Shown here one piece after another: positions 13,301 to 34,657 of a DNA stretch of 61,095 nucleotides. The notes below the pieces were generated by a model, which was not told where the DNA came from, made no database searches, and was given only the letters and a program-made list of their open reading frames with translations. Each line of letters starts with the position of its first letter. The first letter of the stretch is position 1. Source of the DNA: Neelides folsomi (taxonomy: Eukaryota; Arthropoda; Collembola; Neelipleona; Neelidae); NCBI GenBank assembly GCA_034687125.1, contig JAQGBZ010000366.1, positions 1-61,095 on the forward strand, read 5' to 3'. The position numbers and the translations under genes are program-made.

Positions 13301-16300
13301 GACTAGTCATTCGCCGTTGAAAAGTCACATGTAGCTTTTAAGTTAATTAGCAGATTTATGGCTCAATTAAAACAACGAATTATCAATAAAATCGCGAACC
13401 TAAATAAAATAGTAAAAGATTTTCATTACAGCTCACCAGAGCTCACACCATAAAAGTCCTTATCAGGACAACTTGATCTTTGAAAAGTCATGTCAATTGG
13501 AAAAACAAAGGGTGTCTCTGCTTAAAATCTTTTAACTAAATTAAAATCTATTACATGTTATATTATGTAATTCATGGATGTAATTGAAGCAATCAAGGAT
13601 TTGTACAGGTAGAATAAGTAGCTTCCAAAAATAATAAACGCCTACATTAGTTTACACTCAAAACTAAACGAGCCAAAATACATAAAAGCAGTAGGAACAG
13701 TCCAAAGCAGTAGTAAGAAATATATTTTCAACTTGACATTTTGAAATATTACTGTATCATAAATGAGTATTTACATTCTCTAAATATGGAACGTGTGCAT
13801 GTTGCATGTCTATCGAAATGAATAAAGGTACATTTAAGCAGTGCAAAGTAATAAATAGTTAACAATGTAGGCATGTGGTCAATGATCGCAAATACAATAG
13901 TAAGAATTTCGTGAACGGCTTTGACAAGCATGTGTTAAAAAGAAGAATCAAAGACATTACAAGTCAACCCCTAAGGAATCTACAAGATTAGAAGGCGCAA
14001 GACTGCCATTTGTTGCCTCAACTCTGGGAGCAACATAACATATAACTATATTCTTATTTTAGCTTAAGATTAAATTAAATGTCACAATTTCGTAATACTG
14101 CTCCTGGCCGAAAGAATATTTACATGTAAATAAAAACTTGCCCGAAGATAAGTTTGATTCATTTGTAAATATTCAGGCTAAATGAGCAATGATTACTAAT
14201 GAGCCCATATCGACATTTCCAATGATAGTTCATATTTTATCATTGATTATTTCCATTGCATAAATTTGGGTATCAAAAAGTCACGTGAATAGAAAATTAG
14301 CATTTGACAGAAATAAATTAACCATCGGATCATAGGGAAAGTTACATTGTGATATTTAATATTTATGTATATTATAAAAAATAAATTAAGCCTTTCAGAT
14401 TTTCAAGTCTATAATTGAATTTGAAATAAAATATAAAGAATACCTAATATAAACATGTATGCGGACATAGTTTATTGAAGTTGAAAAGTTCAGGTGTAAA
14501 TCATAAAGATAAAGTAGTTTATTTATTGAAGTAAAGGGTTCAAGTCGAGCCATATAGAATATTTGAGAATATTATGAGCATGGGGATAGAAGGTTATCGA
14601 GAAGGTAAAAACACTCGAGACTGCATAAAATAGAAAAGGAAATTACTTAAACAAATATGTAATTCAGGTTCATAAACAGACTTGATGTGACAAATAACAA
14701 TTCGAAACTTGGTACCCGAAAAGGACTTTATTATACTACCTACGAGTGCCCATGATGTTTTGAGTCGAATTGTTTTTATTATCTTTTGGGTTTAGCTCGC
14801 AGGTGGGTTAGTGGGTTCTTCTATATGAAGTCTCTGCCTTTCTTGAGTCTCGCGACATTGACATTCGCGAGAACCAAAGACTAATTGCTTTACCGTAAGA
14901 ATAAGGTACCTCTCGTCAGTATTTGGATTTGACTTGAATCAACATGGCGAATGTCAAGATCATTTCCTTATTGTCCTCTCCACATCAACCACCTCCACAA
15001 GTGATTGGATGAATCAATCAAAATGAATGATTTGCATGTAAATTAGGATAAAAATGATTCCATATAGCTCCCTCACAATTAATCTTGGAAAAGTCGGAAA
15101 TGAAAAGGCTGGGCTTGGTCTAGTAATACCAACATTATTTTCTTCAAATAACAGAAACTCAGAATTCTAACTAAAGAGTCAAACGACGCTTGCTCCTATT
15201 ATAGTTCTTTGAATAAAAAATATAAATAGGTTAATTCAATGTTTCCTGTGGATCCCTAGTAAAGTTTCATGTGATGTATAGGTATGTCTGGTGTTGGTAT
15301 TAAGAATTTAAAATTGAGCTTTTATTTCCGACTTTTCCAAGATACGTAAATTGATTAACGAAAGCAATTCCAAAGTCAAAACCCTAAAAAAGTCAAGGGC
15401 ACTATGAGTTAAAAATTAGCCTGCCTCTGTGGTTGAGGTAATCAAGAAGAATGATTTTGACTTGGCTTACGAAACATTGTTTCAGGGTTGAGCATTCTGA
15501 GAACATGAGGCGAAGGTGCACTGCTCAGAGGGACTCGTTCAGTATTTCTCGGCGGCAGCTCGCCCGTAGGGTCCGTTCTAAATGTTCCATTGGTGAAGGA
15601 CCGCATAGCTGAGACCCAGGCTTCAGAAGTACTGTAGATAAAGCTCCCGTCGATCCAACTTGTCATTTTATTCGTCTAGAAAAGAATTACAACATTTCAT
15701 GAGGTTTTCCGGTTCCGTCGCTTCACATCAACCCCTTCTGTATTTAATTCATCCTTCTCATCCACTTCTCACCTATTGAACCATTTTTTCCGGAAACCCA
15801 ACAAGTGGTGGTTTTAAAGGTCATCTTATATGAGTAAGATATGACAAGCACTAATTTCTCAATGAAGTAACAGAAAATGTGCTTTTAATTCATTGTCAAT
15901 TTGTTGTACATAATAAAATTAAGGATAATATCTTAATTCTCCTTTACCATAATGCTTTGCAAATCTTGTTAGTCATCATAGCCATTTAGCTATTTTCCAT
16001 AAAGATCAAAACTTAAAAGTACCTCTAAAAGTACTTATACTTTCATTAAATTAATGTTATATGCTGATTCATCTAAATGGAACATTGCTCATATGGTCGC
16101 CTTATCCCAAGAACTCCTTATCCAAATTGTTCAATTTAAAAAATAACAACAAATAAATAATTTTTAAATTTTTTCCTATATATATAATTTTTGAGTGGTC
16201 GCCATTCGAACGCTTGGAAACTCAATTAATCTTTTCATTCTTTTCCACTATTCACTTTTTAATTGGATTTTAATATTTGTTATATGTAGTATTAAAAAAA

Positions 16301-19300
16301 TTATATAAAAATAATCCCATTATACGATACCGAAATGATTCTGCGGTGATTATTAGAAATAGTATACAATACAAATAGCAAAAAATTGTAAAAATAATTG
16401 TAATTTTATTAAATTATCTTGTTTTGGGTTTAGATATTTTAGGTTTAGCAAAAATAAACTTTATGCCTTTTCTTAACTAATTACTAATTAATTAATACGA
16501 ATATGGTAATAAAATAAGTTAACATTTTTCATGGATTTTTTGGTAAACAAGTTTAAAAATTTAGGATTAATGCTTATGTACTCTACTTATATTAATTCTT
16601 TTGTTATAAACATTTGAATTTCTGTTAGAACCAGAGTACTCATGTACTAACAATAACTACAGTATTAAAAAACAAACATACATATTAGTACCATTAGTAT
16701 CTTTTTGTGAAATGCCAACTTTAATCATTTAACTGCAAGTATAAATTTATATATAAACTTGTTTTATCAAATAACTTTGTATTCTGCATCATTAACGCCT
16801 TTTATTGATAGTAATCTATATTTTTGAAATTTAGGCAAGGTTACCATTTATTAAGATTTAGTCAAATTTGGATAAGGAGTTATTGGGATAAAACGACCAT
16901 ATGGAATGCATCATGTGTGTACATTGTTGAATATTATTGTTGTAATATTCTAATTGTTGCACAAATTTGGTGAATTGTCTTAAATTCGAAGGCTTAGACG
17001 ATTTTTCAATCGTCTTGCAGTCTTACTCCTTTTGTAAAAAATTCTTCGTTTAAGTTGGAAAGAAGACTGGTAATAAATGCAAAATGTTTACCAAACTTCG
17101 CAAGTCACATTTTTAAATGTCAGTTTAAGCAAACATTTTCAGCGGTTAGAATACTAATGGGGTAGTCAATATCCACAAAGGGATTTCTACCTTCTGACGA
17201 GTATTTAGGTTGAAAACATCAAAAGATAATGGGTGTTTGCAAACCAAATCCAAATCCGACTCGTCCACATTTCAACCTTTACCAACCTTGTCCTCATTGT
17301 GAGTTTTGTTTTTCATTTTATATTTAGCTTTAGGAAACCCAAGCAAATGCTGGTGAAATTAGGCGGTAAATGCCACGATTTGGTTCTTAAACAAAGGTCT
17401 GATCTCTCTTTCTTTCTTCAGTATTATGAATTATGGGATGTAATATGGGAGTCCTCATTGTGCAGAAATTGGTATCTTTCCGCTTGATCAGCAGACCATT
17501 CTCTTAAAACAAAAAAAACCTGTAATTCACTTTCAATATGCTTCGTAGTTCTGCGAAGTTGGGCGTTGATAGCGAAGACCTCTTCTCCTTTCACGACTTC
17601 TCTCACTAACAATCTTTGCCAGATGAATGTGTGAGGAACGTAGGAAGTTATTCTCTAATTTATTGCCCAAACACTATCGATTTCTTCACATTTAATGGAA
17701 AAGATTGATAATGAGTGGATGAGCTCGTCGAGGCCGGAAATCTATCCATTTCGCAGTGCAGTCGTAAAATATTAAACAATTTTCCCTCGGTGTAATTATG
17801 AACGATTTCAATGGACGGAGAGACCTAAGACCTCTTAACGAGATTTCCCAATCTTTAATTTAAGTAACGAGGATCATAGGCCCACAAACCAAATCTTTTT
17901 CGTGTCATTCTTATCAAAATTCCCCCATTCCCGTCAAACGAACAAAGTGGAGCAGAGTGAATTTAACTAAGGTAATGATGACTGACAGATAGTAAAAAGA
18001 ATGAAAAATCACCTGTTCTCTGGGTCTATTTGGGCTTTGACCGGTTTTTCGATCATAGCCAGCTCGGTGGAAAGGCATGTATCGGTCTCCTTTGCATTCT
18101 TTGTCGTACATTTCATCACATTTCTCAATATCAATTCGGTGCATTTCAATGGGACACCCAGACTCGCTAGCCATTAGGATCTCCGATGAGACGATTTGTC
18201 CTGTAAAAAACATCATAATGCCATAAATACAATTATTAGGGAAGAGAATTGTAAAATCACCCGTTGAATTTAATTCTATGAATTACGGGATAAGAAATTA
18301 AACATAAAATTATAATGGCCCACTGTTTCTCTTTAATCTTCTCTTTAGAGCTTATTAAACCTCTATATCTTTAGTGGAAAAGGAATGCTAATCGACATTA
18401 GGCATGCATATTATAATAAAGACTGAAATTGAATTGCTTAAAGACGAATTGGCATCTTAATGAACACTAAAATATGTAAATAATGATGATGGCATGTTCG
18501 ACGTACGAGTACCTACTTATTAAATAAAAATTCTCAATCCTCAGTTCTCCAATTGCTTAATAAATAGTTTCGTTTTACTGCTAAACATTGTGTTCGTGGA
18601 TGTTCGACAATAAGATTATTATTTCCTTGCTATTTTCTATAAGTAGATGCAATTTAAAATGCAATATTTTCTCAGAAGTTAACAAATTAAATACAATTTC
18701 GTACCAAAAAACGCGAGCATTGCTGTTCTGTTTCGAGTTGAACTCATTCCATCTTTTCCCCTCATGAATTCTTGGCTTAATTTTCTTGGACTAGGACGAT
18801 TTTGACCAGCGAGCATATAAACTCCATCAGAATAAGCAGGAGGAGTTTTCCGAGTCAGTTGACTATCTAAAAAATAAACAAATTAAACAATTAAGTTCAA
18901 AATATAGACCAATAATTTAAATAACAACAAAAGTCACCAATTTTTTTAACTTACCAACTGACCCCCATTCGGGATGCGCAAGATTATTATACCATCCATC
19001 GTATCTCTGCTTTTCTGAAAATATTTGTTCTCTACCTGTAATAAAAAATCACGTTTAATATGGATACTTTATGCACCAAAACTTCAAAAATAAAATGTCT
19101 TCCTACTCATTTTCCTTGTAATTTTCCTTGTAATTTCACAATTACATTTCAACGTGGGTATATTATATTTCACTAATAAACAATAAACCTTTCTGTTATA
19201 AACAGCTACAGCCTGGAAAAGTGAATGCAGAAGTGCATAATTAAATAACTAATTGTACGCTCAATTTCCTATTTCCTTGTATGTATTTGTTGCAGATAAG

Positions 19301-20384
19301 TACAATATACATATACGGAATACTGTAGTATACTAACAATAAGTATACATATCGTATAAACAGGCAATAAAAGTTCGACCCTTTTCATAAAATTACCTTC
19401 AAATGGATTTTGTAATAAAGTAATAATTTTATAAAATAGAAGCATATGAGTACGTTTAATAGGACAGGACAAGTTGAGTAGCAAGTTCATAATTGAATAA
19501 TAAGAATAGCTAGAGTTTTAGCGTTGGCGTGTTGATCTGTGTTGGTAAAGTCGGTTTGTGTGTTAATAAGCTTACAAGTTTATATTCTATATCGCAATGA
19601 GGGAGCGGTATGTAATGAAGTATAATCATAATATGGAAAATGGAAATGTAACATTTCATTTGGAATGTGTGGCTTGAGACGGTCGAGTAAAATGATGTTT
19701 CCTGAAACTTTCAGTGTCATTGTCATAGTTTGTTTGCTAAAACGCAAACATTCAAAACATGAAGCTATCCATTTGAACGGTGAAGAATAATTTGTACGCC
19801 TCAATTCTATCAATTCCGTGTAGGCAATTAATATGTATGCACTCATTCAGTAACAAATATTTCCCACGCAGAGTGGAGCAAAATATTCATATAAGTATAA
19901 TATAAATGTAAAGACGTAAACAAACTGTACATCTATTGCATATGTACATACATTAATTATTCGCCGTAAGAACCTTCATTTTTTGCAGTTAATGTATGAG
20001 TAACTGGGCTTGGCGTAAAACGATTCACACATACCTTTGAGAAGTTGAACATTCTTATAAAAAAGTTAAAGTCTAATCAAACTCTGCTCGTATGAATGAA
20101 AAGTGTACAGTTTATAGAAAACGTGTATTGTATTGCTAACATTCTGAATATTTTAAATTTATTCAAATTCAAACAAAAAAATTATTGGATATAAACTTGT
20201 AATCTATTGCTAATATTGCATTATTAGCAAATAACCAAACCAAGTGCCACTTACTGAATTCTGATCCTTTCCCAATGGCCCTCTTAGGGCGGCTGATGGT
20301 CGAGTCGTCCGCCTTGGCTTGTCCATGGTTGACAGCAGCGGCGGTGAGGCAGATGAGGAGGGAGCCGATGGAGAAGACGTTCAT
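1364..20384 (-). CDS. Duox: Dual oxidase (Duox), complete, 16 exons
   Basis: Membrane NADPH oxidase that makes extracellular H2O2; in insects it serves gut immunity and cuticle cross-linking. Exons, 5' to 3': 20384-20255, 19035-18955, 18866-18705, 18200-18013, 15675-15471, 12878-12712, 12571-12332, 9541-9278, 9045-8864, 6473-6272, 6208-5112, 4704-4541, 3308-2410, 2309-2145, 2051-1896, 1621-1364. They sum to 4560 nt, 1519 aa, with every phase matching. Domains in order: signal peptide ([18 protein letters not shown]), haem-peroxidase homology domain ([23 protein letters not shown]), first transmembrane segment (about residue 610), two EF hands ([13 protein letters not shown] near 847, [13 protein letters not shown] near 884), ferric-reductase membrane helices with paired histidines, FAD motif [14 protein letters not shown] motifs GGGIGVTP and FSCGP, and the family C-terminus HHFENFG. 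An in-frame ATG at 20414 would add ten residues; 20384 is preferred because it opens directly into the signal peptide. The donor after exon 10 (GTTCGC) is weak. Confidence 0.97.
3309..4540. other. Duox intron 12, no feature
   Basis: AT-rich intron of 1.2 kb between the exon ending in VERFI and the exon coding for the six-helix reductase domain. I see no coding trace, element ends or RNA gene in it. Confidence 0.5.
6474..8863. other. Duox intron 9
   Basis: AT-rich intron of 2.4 kb. Its only notable content is a strong minus-strand acceptor-like site near 8597 (polypyrimidine tract, then CAG) followed by a short open stretch. That stretch matches no Duox sequence, and the flanking exons join correctly without it. 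Confidence 0.45.
9542..12331. other. Duox intron 7, contains a MITE-like element
   Basis: Intron of 2.8 kb. Apart from the inverted-repeat element annotated at 10575-11253, I see no coding sequence or RNA gene. Confidence 0.5.
10575..11253. mobile_element. MITE-like element with TA target site
   Basis: The ends are inverted copies of CCGTATTTATTCGA (14 bp perfect), continuing imperfectly into a shared TAAG/GCC block. Each is flanked outside by TA (10575-10576 and 11252-11253), which fits a TA target-site duplication. Further inside, both ends carry GTAGCC-type subrepeats (near 10611, and near 11191 and 11221). The interior, about 0.65 kb, has no transposase-like ORF, so this looks like a non-autonomous Tc1/mariner-type MITE. 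The class is inferred from the TA duplication and size only. Confidence 0.75.
12879..15470. other. Duox intron 5, contains a palindromic element
   Basis: Intron of 2.6 kb. It holds the inverted-repeat element at 15082-15343 and otherwise AT-rich sequence with no recognisable gene. Confidence 0.5.
15082..15343. mobile_element. Short inverted-repeat (MITE-like) element
   Basis: The left end begins ATCTTGGAAAAGTCGGAAAT; the right end is its exact reverse complement over the same 20 bp. A second, inner matching block (TAATACCAACA) follows on both sides. The element is about 262 bp and has no ORF. No clear target-site duplication is visible, so the exact ends and the family are uncertain. The strong symmetry makes a non-autonomous DNA transposon the simplest reading. 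Confidence 0.65.
15676..18012. other. Duox intron 4, contains a MITE-like element
   Basis: Intron of 2.3 kb. It contains the element at 16092-16901. The 17.15-17.9 kb part is less AT-rich and has short opposing ORFs (plus 17233-17487, minus 17424-17612) that I could not match to any family and do not call as genes. Confidence 0.45.
16092..16901. mobile_element. MITE-like element with about 35-bp TIRs and TA ends
   Basis: The left terminus from 16094 (TGGTCGCCTTATCCCAAG...) and the reverse complement of the right terminus ending at 16899 (TGGTCGTTTTATCCCAAT...) agree at 32 of 35 positions, including a shared ACTCCTTATCCAAATT block. TA dinucleotides flank both ends (16092-16093 and 16900-16901). 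The interior is very AT-rich with no transposase ORF. It is best read as a non-autonomous TA-inserting element, distinct from the one at 10575. Confidence 0.75.
19036..20254. other. Duox intron 1, no feature
   Basis: First intron, 1.2 kb and AT-rich. It separates the signal-peptide exon from the 81-bp second exon. I see no coding trace or element ends in it. Confidence 0.45.
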
Positions 20385-21230
20385 GGTGGACCGGACTGAC
20401 GGCGACCACCTCACTTACTGCCCTACTATACACGGCGGCCGAGAGTGAAGGGCGAAGAATTAGGGGAATCCCATTTAAATCTAAAGGGGCTCGCCAATCC
20501 CTCATCTCATTCCAATTCCAACTAACTAAAGTCTTGAAGGAACGCAGTCGCATCGACTGTTGTTGTACGAATAGGAGGAGGAGAGCCGCAGGGCCCCAGC
20601 AGCCCCAGATGCCCCAGACCGTTATCTCAATTCTTGGGGTTTAGTAAGAATTATTCTTACCTGGCCAGAAGGTCATGTTTTCAGAATAATGCATAAATAT
20701 TCATGAATGTCTTCAGCTCCAACTATCTGCATGAGGCACAAAGGTAGTAAATGTATTAATGTACACACCTGAGTCTTCAAACCCTCCGTCTTGCCACCTA
20801 GCGCTCACACAATCCTCCTCAAACGTTCACATCTTCTTACCTGTAATTTGGTAATAAGTTCCCATGAATTGAAGTACTACACCTGTATCACAATACCCTG
20901 AGGAAGAAAGAGAGTTTTGGAGGGACCAAGAGAAGTTGAACAGTTAGTCGCCAGGTGGCCGAGGGGATTTGTATGGAAGGGATAGGGAATTTTTTCTTTT
21001 TTGCAATACTCATCGGAGTAACATTCCATTTTGCGAAAAAATGCTCACATTCGTTTGTATAGAGGTAAATGACTCTTTCTTTCAGTCTTAAAACCTCCGC
21101 TTTGCCTTTGCGGCTTAAAGTTCGATTCGAAGCCATTTTCAGGGATTCATCCATTCATCCATTGGGGTCCTCATCAGGGTTCTCGATACTCAATTTCAAT
21201 TGTCAAAGTATTTTTTAACCAGCTCGGAGG
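20385..21230. promoter_or_regulatory. Divergent spacer between Duox and Mi-2
   Basis: This 846-bp spacer lies between the start codons of two divergently transcribed genes, so it must hold both 5' UTRs and both promoters unless a 5' UTR exon lies elsewhere. A C/G-rich patch at about 20586-20620 stands out from the AT-rich surroundings. No convincing TATA box was found next to either start codon. Confidence 0.55.
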
Positions 21231-30355
<9,125 letters not shown>

Positions 30356-31419
30356 AGAACTTTACCATCATGACATCTCACTCGTGTAAATACATTTATA
30401 ATAAGGTAAATGTGGAAAGTAATGTGAAACAAGAATTGTCTTTTTAATATTTTAATTTTTTATCATGATAGTATTTAAATTATGTATTAAGTAATTCGTA
30501 CTAACATGTGGGCTAAAAGCCCCCAAAATTTTCTCAACTGTTGATTTGTGTAATTAGTTATAAATTTTATGATTTACAATTTTTATGGTCTAATACAAGT
30601 TCTAAAGTTTAAAAAATTATGTCTGGCTTATTTTAAAGCTAAATAGTTTAGAATCTATTGCGATCATTTTTATTTGGTTAAAAACTTCACCATACGCAAA
30701 TTAGTTTTTATTGTTGTAGACTTAAAATTATGATGTGGATATATGTAAATACTAATTTAGTTTCTTTCGATTTCTCATAATTAAGGGCTTTTGATAAAGA
30801 ATTTGTCAAATCGAATTAATGTTAAATTAGATGGCAATGTTCCTAAACGATTTTTTTCATTAAGGTGACCGCAAGAAAATATTTGCAACAATAATGTGTT
30901 TAATTTTAAAATCATGTTTTAAATTGTTATCAATGATCATTTTATAAAATACTACCTATATAATTAAAAATGTATCTCAAATTATTCTTCTCTTCTTGGT
31001 AATTTTTGATATAAAATTTTAATTATCCGATTTCGATATTTCATTTCATTATTTTATAAAATTTTATTGAAGGGGCATTTAACATTTAAGATGTCTTGTG
31101 TAGATTATTACATTATACCAATCCACCTAATAAATTTTGCAAATAAAAATGAAACGAAGTATGAATTATTTGACCATTTATCATGCAAGCGTGAATCACC
31201 CCACCATTGTAATTTACAATAAAATTAATGTTTTTATTTAAATACTGACTCTTGATGGACAATTCCAATTTAGTTAGCAAAGTTTGTTCAAGTTTTCATT
31301 TTCATCAAGTTTCATCCAATAGTTATAAGGGGAATTGCGCATTTAAACTTATCTTTAAATCAAAATAATAATTATTAAATAAAGTCAATAATAAAAGGTT
31401 TTAAATTTTGCAAATCTGA
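30356..31419. other. Convergent 3' spacer, no gene seen
   Basis: The Mi-2 3' end (plus) faces the small chitin-binding gene (minus). Plus-strand AATAAA sites near 31130-31145 and a minus-strand AATAAA (TTTATT at 31233-31238) are candidate polyadenylation signals for the two genes. Otherwise the stretch is AT-rich with nothing recognised. Confidence 0.5.
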
Positions 31420-31872
31420 TCAACCTCTTGAGTGAATATTTTCGTTGTAACAATTTGCAAGGAATCTGTAATCGCACGTGCATGAGTCAAAATTGAAGAG
31501 CAATCTTTCTCCATGTGCTTCAGAACAATTTGTTAGAACAGGAGATATGTTTCCCAAATCATCAAAAGCGCACAAGAAGAACGTTTCGCAATTTTGAGGA
31601 TTTGGAATTATATTCAAATAAGGTTCGCCAAATACACTGTAACAATTTTCTATGATCTTTTCTAGATATAAAACATGTTATAATTGCATGTTGGGTAAAA
31701 TTTATTAGATATGAATTATTATTTTATTATGAATATACAACTCTTAAACCTTACGTGGTGATAATGAGCTTGTAGTAGAAACTGATTTGGCTTTCACTAT
31801 TAACATTAGATAGATAGTTGCAAAACTTATTGTAAAAATGCTGTTAATTAAATTAGTCGAGAGTAATTTCAT
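31420..31872 (-). CDS. Small secreted chitin-binding (CBM14/peritrophin-A) protein
   Basis: Two exons (31872-31755 and 31661-31420; 360 nt, 119 aa) joined by a GTAAG donor and a CTAG acceptor. The N-terminus is a signal-type segment (hydrophobic TIYLMLIV near residues 19-26). The mature part holds one six-cysteine CBM14/peritrophin-A domain: NCYSVF, then PNPQNCETFFLC with the aromatic pair typical of chitin contact, then NC, LLFNFDSCTC and ANC. The predicted role is extracellular chitin binding in cuticle or peritrophic matrix. It is more diverged than the CBM14 genes at 34.7-37.1 kb and is separated from them by the SINA-like gene. The spacing of the fifth cysteine is loose, so the exact disulfide pattern is uncertain. 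Confidence 0.8.
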
Positions 31873-32351
31873 GCTGGAAGATATTAATTTCAGTGTCCCG
31901 CTGAACCAAATATCAAAATTGATATGTTGATGATAATTGATAAACGATAACTCTCATTTAATTCATTCAGGCATAGTTAATTTTAACAATAATTTTGTAC
32001 AGATCTACAATGATTGAATCATTTGTTTTCATGATTTTGAAGATTACGCTTTTTATTTGATTAAACAAAAATTCGATATACCTATATTAACTGCAATATT
32101 ATAGTTAATGTTAACTAATATTAAGTAGGTATCTGTGTTATTTAATTTTGTATATTAGCTCAAATTATTGACAATAATTTGTCACATATTCATTAATTAG
32201 AGTCAACATTGGTTTAATGATTTAAAATGCCAATCAATTGATAAAATATTAAATATTTTGAGTTATATAATCAGCTTTATTCTCAATGTTAAACACAGCT
32301 TTATTCAGATAAACTATTTAATGGAAGTCGCAATTTGATTTCCTTTTATGA
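31873..32351. other. Spacer upstream of the chitin-binding gene
   Basis: AT-rich spacer holding the 3' end of the SINA-like gene (minus-strand AATAAA as TTTATT at about 32300) and the presumed promoter of the small chitin-binding gene. No other feature was seen. Confidence 0.45.
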
Positions 32352-34010
32352 CTAAACTGTCATAATTTCATATCTCAAGTCAAAGCAGTTTTGGTAGATA
32401 TCTCCATTAGGATGTTTTCTTTCATTTGAAAATTCTTCCAAGGTTTTGGAAGGAATCCCAACTTTGAAGAACCCATCCAACTCCAATTCTTCGTCTGATC
32501 TTCTAATTGATTGAACGGGAATAGTCCAATCGCATCTTGCTTTCTACACAAGGATAATTATTACTCTGTCTAATGTTTGCTCACTGTTAACTCAAGTTAA
32601 AGTTTTGGGCGTTTCACTTCCTTTAAACAATGGAAGCTGGAATGTGGAACTGGAACTTACATTGTTGTGCTTCATGTAAAAACTGATCTTCATTTGATAC
32701 TTATCAGCTTCCTCTTGAGGTCCGAGCAATACAAACCACAAGTAGACCACAGAATTCTTAATACTCATTTTTCGTAGAAAAACGAGATCATCGTATTGTA
32801 AATAAAAACTTGGCCATGGACCATCTATAAATGAATGTACTAGTATATATAATACTTATGTAGTATATTACAGATACATAATATACTTACTATGTTATTT
32901 ACATTTAAGTAAGCATTATAAATAGTACATATCACATAAGTACCTGTAGTATGTATAGCTAGCTTGCTTAAACTTAAATTCTATTAAGATTACCTGATAC
33001 CAAATCGTTACTGTATTCAGACATAGTCAAGAAATCATTTTTCATTTCATGCCCACCAATTTGATGTACCTTAAAAATTGATAAAGCGAAAATACAATAT
33101 TAAACATAATACATAAAGGAAATCGGCATGATAAGTACAAAGAATATAGAAATTCTGATTAAACAATATTTTAAATCTTATATTTGATTAATGATTATAT
33201 TGTATAGTACAAATATATTATACTTTGTACTTATACTAATATATTATATCCTGTATATGAAATTGAATTATTTTTACATCTGAAAGATGTTTGAAGTATT
33301 CCTTTAATCTTATCTGCGCTCCCTTGCAGCGACTTCCTTCAAATTCGTAGCATTTCACTCTTCTGCAAACGTTCAAAAAGAACTTTTTTGTACAAATATT
33401 GTGGTTGTGAATATTTGTGTACAAAGAAGAATTTCATTGCCATAAGGCACAACTAAACTTTTGAAATTCAATATACTAATGCTAATAATTCAATGAACAC
33501 TTGGAATTACCTGTATTCGCATTTCAGAACATGAGCCCTATATTCAAGTCCTTTAATCGTCCTTATTTATTTACAAATTAATAACTTATTCAAGAATTGT
33601 TATAATCAATTTTCAGAAAATTCAGAGATACTTACTGCGAACAGCCATCTGAAAGATATTTACAGTAAAAGGAAGAATTTGCAACAATCATTTCAACGGT
33701 GGCGTTTCTTGGCGTATTCGACATGTCTTGTCGACACACTCCACAGTTGAGTCCAATTCGACATTTTCCACAAGTTGTGTGCCCATTGGAACAAGTGTAA
33801 ATAGGTGCAAGAGGAACTTCATTGCAAATTGGGCATTCAAGAGCCTTTTTAAGCTCTTTTGAGGATGCAAGTTCATGCAAAGCTCCAACTGCGGAACTTC
33901 ATTTAAAAAAGAATTTAGTATTAAAAAATTAAAATCGAATCGTAAAAAATTGAAAATAAATAAATCCTTCGAAGTTCTTCGAACCTGTCTCTCCTATTTA
34001 TAGATGCCAT
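32352..34010 (-). CDS. SINA/SIAH-like RING E3 ubiquitin ligase
   Basis: Seven exons: 34010-33985, 33896-33636, 33537-33511 (27 bp), 33362-33278, 33069-32994, 32824-32661, 32543-32352; 831 nt, 276 aa, close to the roughly 280 aa of SIAH proteins. Residues 30-63 form a C3HC4-type RING (CPIC...CSNGH..C..C...C..C). It is followed by the cysteine/histidine zinc-finger region (CKYLSDGCSQ, AHVLKCEYRR, CYEFEGSRC) and the TRAF-like C-terminal fold (SVVYLWFVLLGPQEEADKY). Known family role: substrate ubiquitination for the proteasome. The sequence is well diverged from SIAH1/sina proper, so it is probably a lineage-specific SINA-like paralogue. The first exon (MASINRRD) rests on a weak GTTCGA donor; starting at the later methionine (33880, MHELASS) is the alternative. 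Confidence 0.85.
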
Positions 34011-34657
34011 GTTTGAGTTCACTATAATATCTGAATCACTAATCCTAATTAAGTCATTATATAATTTATATAATGACAAATTTTGTATGCACCAGAATCA
34101 CAACTGACAGTCCCTTATTAATCTTTAATTTCAATTCATTAATTTTTTGTAAATATTCAATAGAAGATATGAGAAACGTTCTTTGCTTCAGCCGATCTGT
34201 GCAGCAGCAAATTAATTGATAAGATACCACAAAATTTTCAAATTAAATGATATAAATCGAGACTTATCAACAAGCCTATAATGCGTAATTTTCTAACATG
34301 TCCTATTATCAATACAGGTTTTAAAAATTCATTAAATTGATTAAAAACAATTAAGATAAAAATATTTTTTTGTAAAATGGACATTTTGGGTGAAATTGAT
34401 AATAGGAATTTATATAGTGGTAGTGTATATGTAATGTAATGTAACTATATAATATTATATATTATGTCATTTTTCTTTTATAGGATATGAAACAAAGACT
34501 TTGAAAGTGAACGCCTAATGTAATACTAGTTTAATAAAATTATTTAATTTCTTCAGATTAATAATTTAAATAAAGTTTTCAAAAATTCTTAGAGTAATTA
34601 TTTAAGATAATTATAAGTATTACAAATTAAATATTATACATATTTAGTAAACACATA
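34011..34657. other. Spacer, no gene seen
   Basis: AT-rich spacer between the start of the SINA-like gene and the stop of the next minus-strand gene. No coding trace was seen. Confidence 0.45.

Noticed and set aside
17233..17612. Overlapping ORFs on opposite strands in Duox intron 4 (84 and 62 residues)
   Set aside because: No family resemblance, no coherent splice partners, and mutual overlap on opposite strands; likely chance in a less AT-rich patch.
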